Assembly (NCBI GenBank): GCA_964551335.1
Contig: CAZKCO010000003.1
Location: 1-64,000, forward strand
Source of the DNA: Tunicatimonas sp964551335
GTDB lineage: Bacteria > Bacteroidota > Bacteroidia > Cytophagales > Cyclobacteriaceae
Reading direction: 5' to 3'
Length of the DNA: 64,000 nucleotides
Shown: positions 62,570-64,000 of the stretch, piece by piece
Layout of the letters: each line of letters opens with the position of its first letter
How positions within the stretch are numbered: position 1 is the first letter of the stretch
Notes under the pieces: generated by a model
What the model was told of the DNA's origin: nothing
Databases searched by the model: none
Seen by the model: only the letters and a program-made list of their open reading frames with translations
Position numbers and translations under genes: made by a program

Positions 62570-64000
62570 TAAGTTGCTCATTGCCAACCGAGGTGAAATT
62601 GCCGTTCGCGTTATTCGTTCTGCTCAATCTATGGGCATTACCACCGTAGCCATCTACGCGGAGGCCGACCGGGGCACATTGCATACCAGCTTAGCCGACG
62701 AGGCTTACGAATTGGAAGGCGATGATATCGGCAGCACTTACCTTAACATTGAGCAGATCATCGGTATTGCCCAGCGGTGCAGAGCCGAGGCGGTTCATCC
62801 GGGCTACGGATTTCTATCCGAAAACTCTGCATTCATCCGAGCTTGCGAGGCGGCCCATATTACCTTCGTAGGACCCAGCGAAGAAGCTATTCGTATGATG
62901 GGCAACAAGATGGAGGCCCGGGCTTTTGCCAAAAAGCTGGAAGTACCCGTTCCCGAAGGAATCACCGGTACGCAGGAGGAGATTCTCGCCCAACAAGACA
63001 CACTACCCTACCCTATTCTAGCGAAAGCGGCGGCGGGTGGCGGCGGTAAAGGAATGCGCATTGTCCGCTCGGCGTCTGAACTGAAAGAAGCCCTAATCGC
63101 TACCAGCCGGGAAGCAAAGGCTTACTTCGGCGATGCAGCAGTGTACGTAGAAAGATATCTGGAAGAGCCCCGCCACATTGAATTTCAGCTTTTAGGCGAC
63201 CAACACGGAAATCTGCTACACTTGTTTGAGCGGGAATGTTCGTTGCAGCGGCGGTACCAGAAAATTATCGAGGAAGCTCCCTCCCCCACACTCACTCCTG
63301 AACTACGAGCCAAAATGGCCGAAGCCGCACTCAGGCTAGGCCGGGAGATCAATTACTACAACGCCGGAACTGTGGAGTTTCTGGTAGATAAAAATCACAA
63401 CTTCTACTTTCTGGAAATGAACACCCGGGTGCAGGTAGAGCATCCGGTCACCGAAATGACAACGGGAGTCGATATTGTCGCTGAACAGTTAAGGGTAGCC
63501 GCTGGAGAGCAGTTATCGTTTACACAAGACGAGCTACAGCAGCGTGGTCACGCCATTGAATGCCGGGTTTACGCGGAAGACCCCAAGCATAACTTTCTTC
63601 CGTCTCCCGGAGACATCACTTACTATCACGCTCCTAAGGCGGTGCGTCTTGACACCGCCATTACCGGCCCCAGTACCATTGAGAGTCAGTACGACCCAAT
63701 GATTAGCAAGATGATCGCCTACGGACAGTCGCGGGAAGAGAGTATTCAAAAATCTGTTGACGCGCTGGAGCGGTACGCTATTCACGGTATTGAAACTAAT
63801 ATCGCTTACCTGCGGGCTCTACTACGTTCGGAAGATTTTGGGCTAAACCAGATTTCTACCAAATACTGTGATCAGCAAACTCCGAAAATTATTGCGGGTA
63901 TGGATCAGGAAAAACAAAGTATAGACAAACTGCCGCTGGCGATTGGGGGCTTGCTGTACAATCTGCGTACACTGCAAACGCTGCCTCCGGATAATGTATG
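62562..64000 (+). CDS. biotin carboxylase subunit of acyl-CoA carboxylase, truncated by window end
   Basis: The frame is open to the end of the window (479 codons seen). The N-terminus FSKLLIANRGEIAVRVIRSA, the ATP-grasp glycine loop AAAGGGGKGM, the ERECSLQRR segment and EMNTRVQVEHPVTE are those of biotin carboxylases. With the carboxyltransferase and hydratase genes before it, this is likely the alpha subunit of methylcrotonyl-CoA carboxylase (MccA/LiuD), with its biotin carrier domain beyond the window. Its start lies inside the hydratase gene end. Confidence 0.92.
   Translation, partial: MFSKLLIANRGEIAVRVIRSAQSMGITTVAIYAEADRGTLHTSLADEAYELEGDDIGSTYLNIEQIIGIAQRCRAEAVHPGYGFLSENSAFIRACEAAHITFVGPSEEAIRMMGNKMEARAFAKKLEVPVPEGITGTQEEILAQQDTLPYPILAKAAAGGGGKGMRIVRSASELKEALIATSREAKAYFGDAAVYVERYLEEPRHIEFQLLGDQHGNLLHLFERECSLQRRYQKIIEEAPSPTLTPELRAKMAEAALRLGREINYYNAGTVEFLVDKNHNFYFLEMNTRVQVEHPVTEMTTGVDIVAEQLRVAAGEQLSFTQDELQQRGHAIECRVYAEDPKHNFLPSPGDITYYHAPKAVRLDTAITGPSTIESQYDPMISKMIAYGQSREESIQKSVDALERYAIHGIETNIAYLRALLRSEDFGLNQISTKYCDQQTPKIIAGMDQEKQSIDKLPLAIGGLLYNLRTLQTLPPDNV

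Overview
The window looks like chromosomal DNA from a Bacteroidota bacterium, most likely of the Cytophagales type. Support comes from two type IX secretion (T9SS) genes (porU, porV), a secreted protease with a T9SS C-terminal sorting domain, an AraC-TM-TolB_N type regulator, a TolB/barrel fusion typical of this phylum, few Shine-Dalgarno sites, and -7 boxes of the TAnnTTTG type. No rRNA, tRNA, CRISPR array, prophage or intact insertion sequence was seen. Genes are dense and most are housekeeping.

Layout. 1-8.4 kb: a shortened AraC-like membrane regulator, a secreted alpha/beta hydrolase, the tRNA CCA-adding enzyme and a 1563-residue AsmA-like membrane-anchored protein. 8.4-16.5 kb: an AT-rich gap, an orphan 438-residue protein, two membrane proteins, and the topoisomerase IV locus parE - 65-residue protein - parC. 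16.5-22 kb: a PhnP-like metallo-hydrolase and a hybrid histidine kinase with its response regulator. 22-31.2 kb: miaA and an RqcH-like NFACT gene on +, facing a minus-strand run pssA-purS-porU-porV-yebC. 31.2-36.4 kb: a FAD oxidoreductase, a pseudo-peptidase/propeller/barrel fusion and a small outer-membrane barrel. 36.4-46 kb: an MFS transporter, a PfpI/DJ-1 protein, an esterase, prfB with its programmed +1 frameshift, a PIN-domain pair, ilvE, a Uma2-family nuclease and small genes. 45-50.5 kb: a tightly overlapping minus-strand operon of a helical 95-residue protein, a 1026-residue NTPase-like protein with an altered P-loop, an MscS channel and a class V aminotransferase. 50.6-59.8 kb: a rhomboid protease, a polyprenyl synthase, then on + a lipoprotein with a duplicated Arg/Pro/Cys motif, an overlapping TPR-CHAT protease, and an M43 metalloprotease carrying a T9SS sorting domain. 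60-64 kb: leucine/isovalerate catabolism (carboxyltransferase, methylglutaconyl-CoA hydratase, biotin carboxylase running off the end).

Connections. PorU and PorV would process and anchor T9SS cargo such as the M43 protease encoded here. The liu-type genes at the end form one operon, with inverted repeats upstream that may be an operator. The best candidates for something undescribed are the 95 aa/1026 aa/MscS operon, the lipoprotein-CHAT pair, the PIN pair between ilvE and prfB, and a family of short intergenic repeats with about 8-bp periodicity, some with a GGCGGCCG core.
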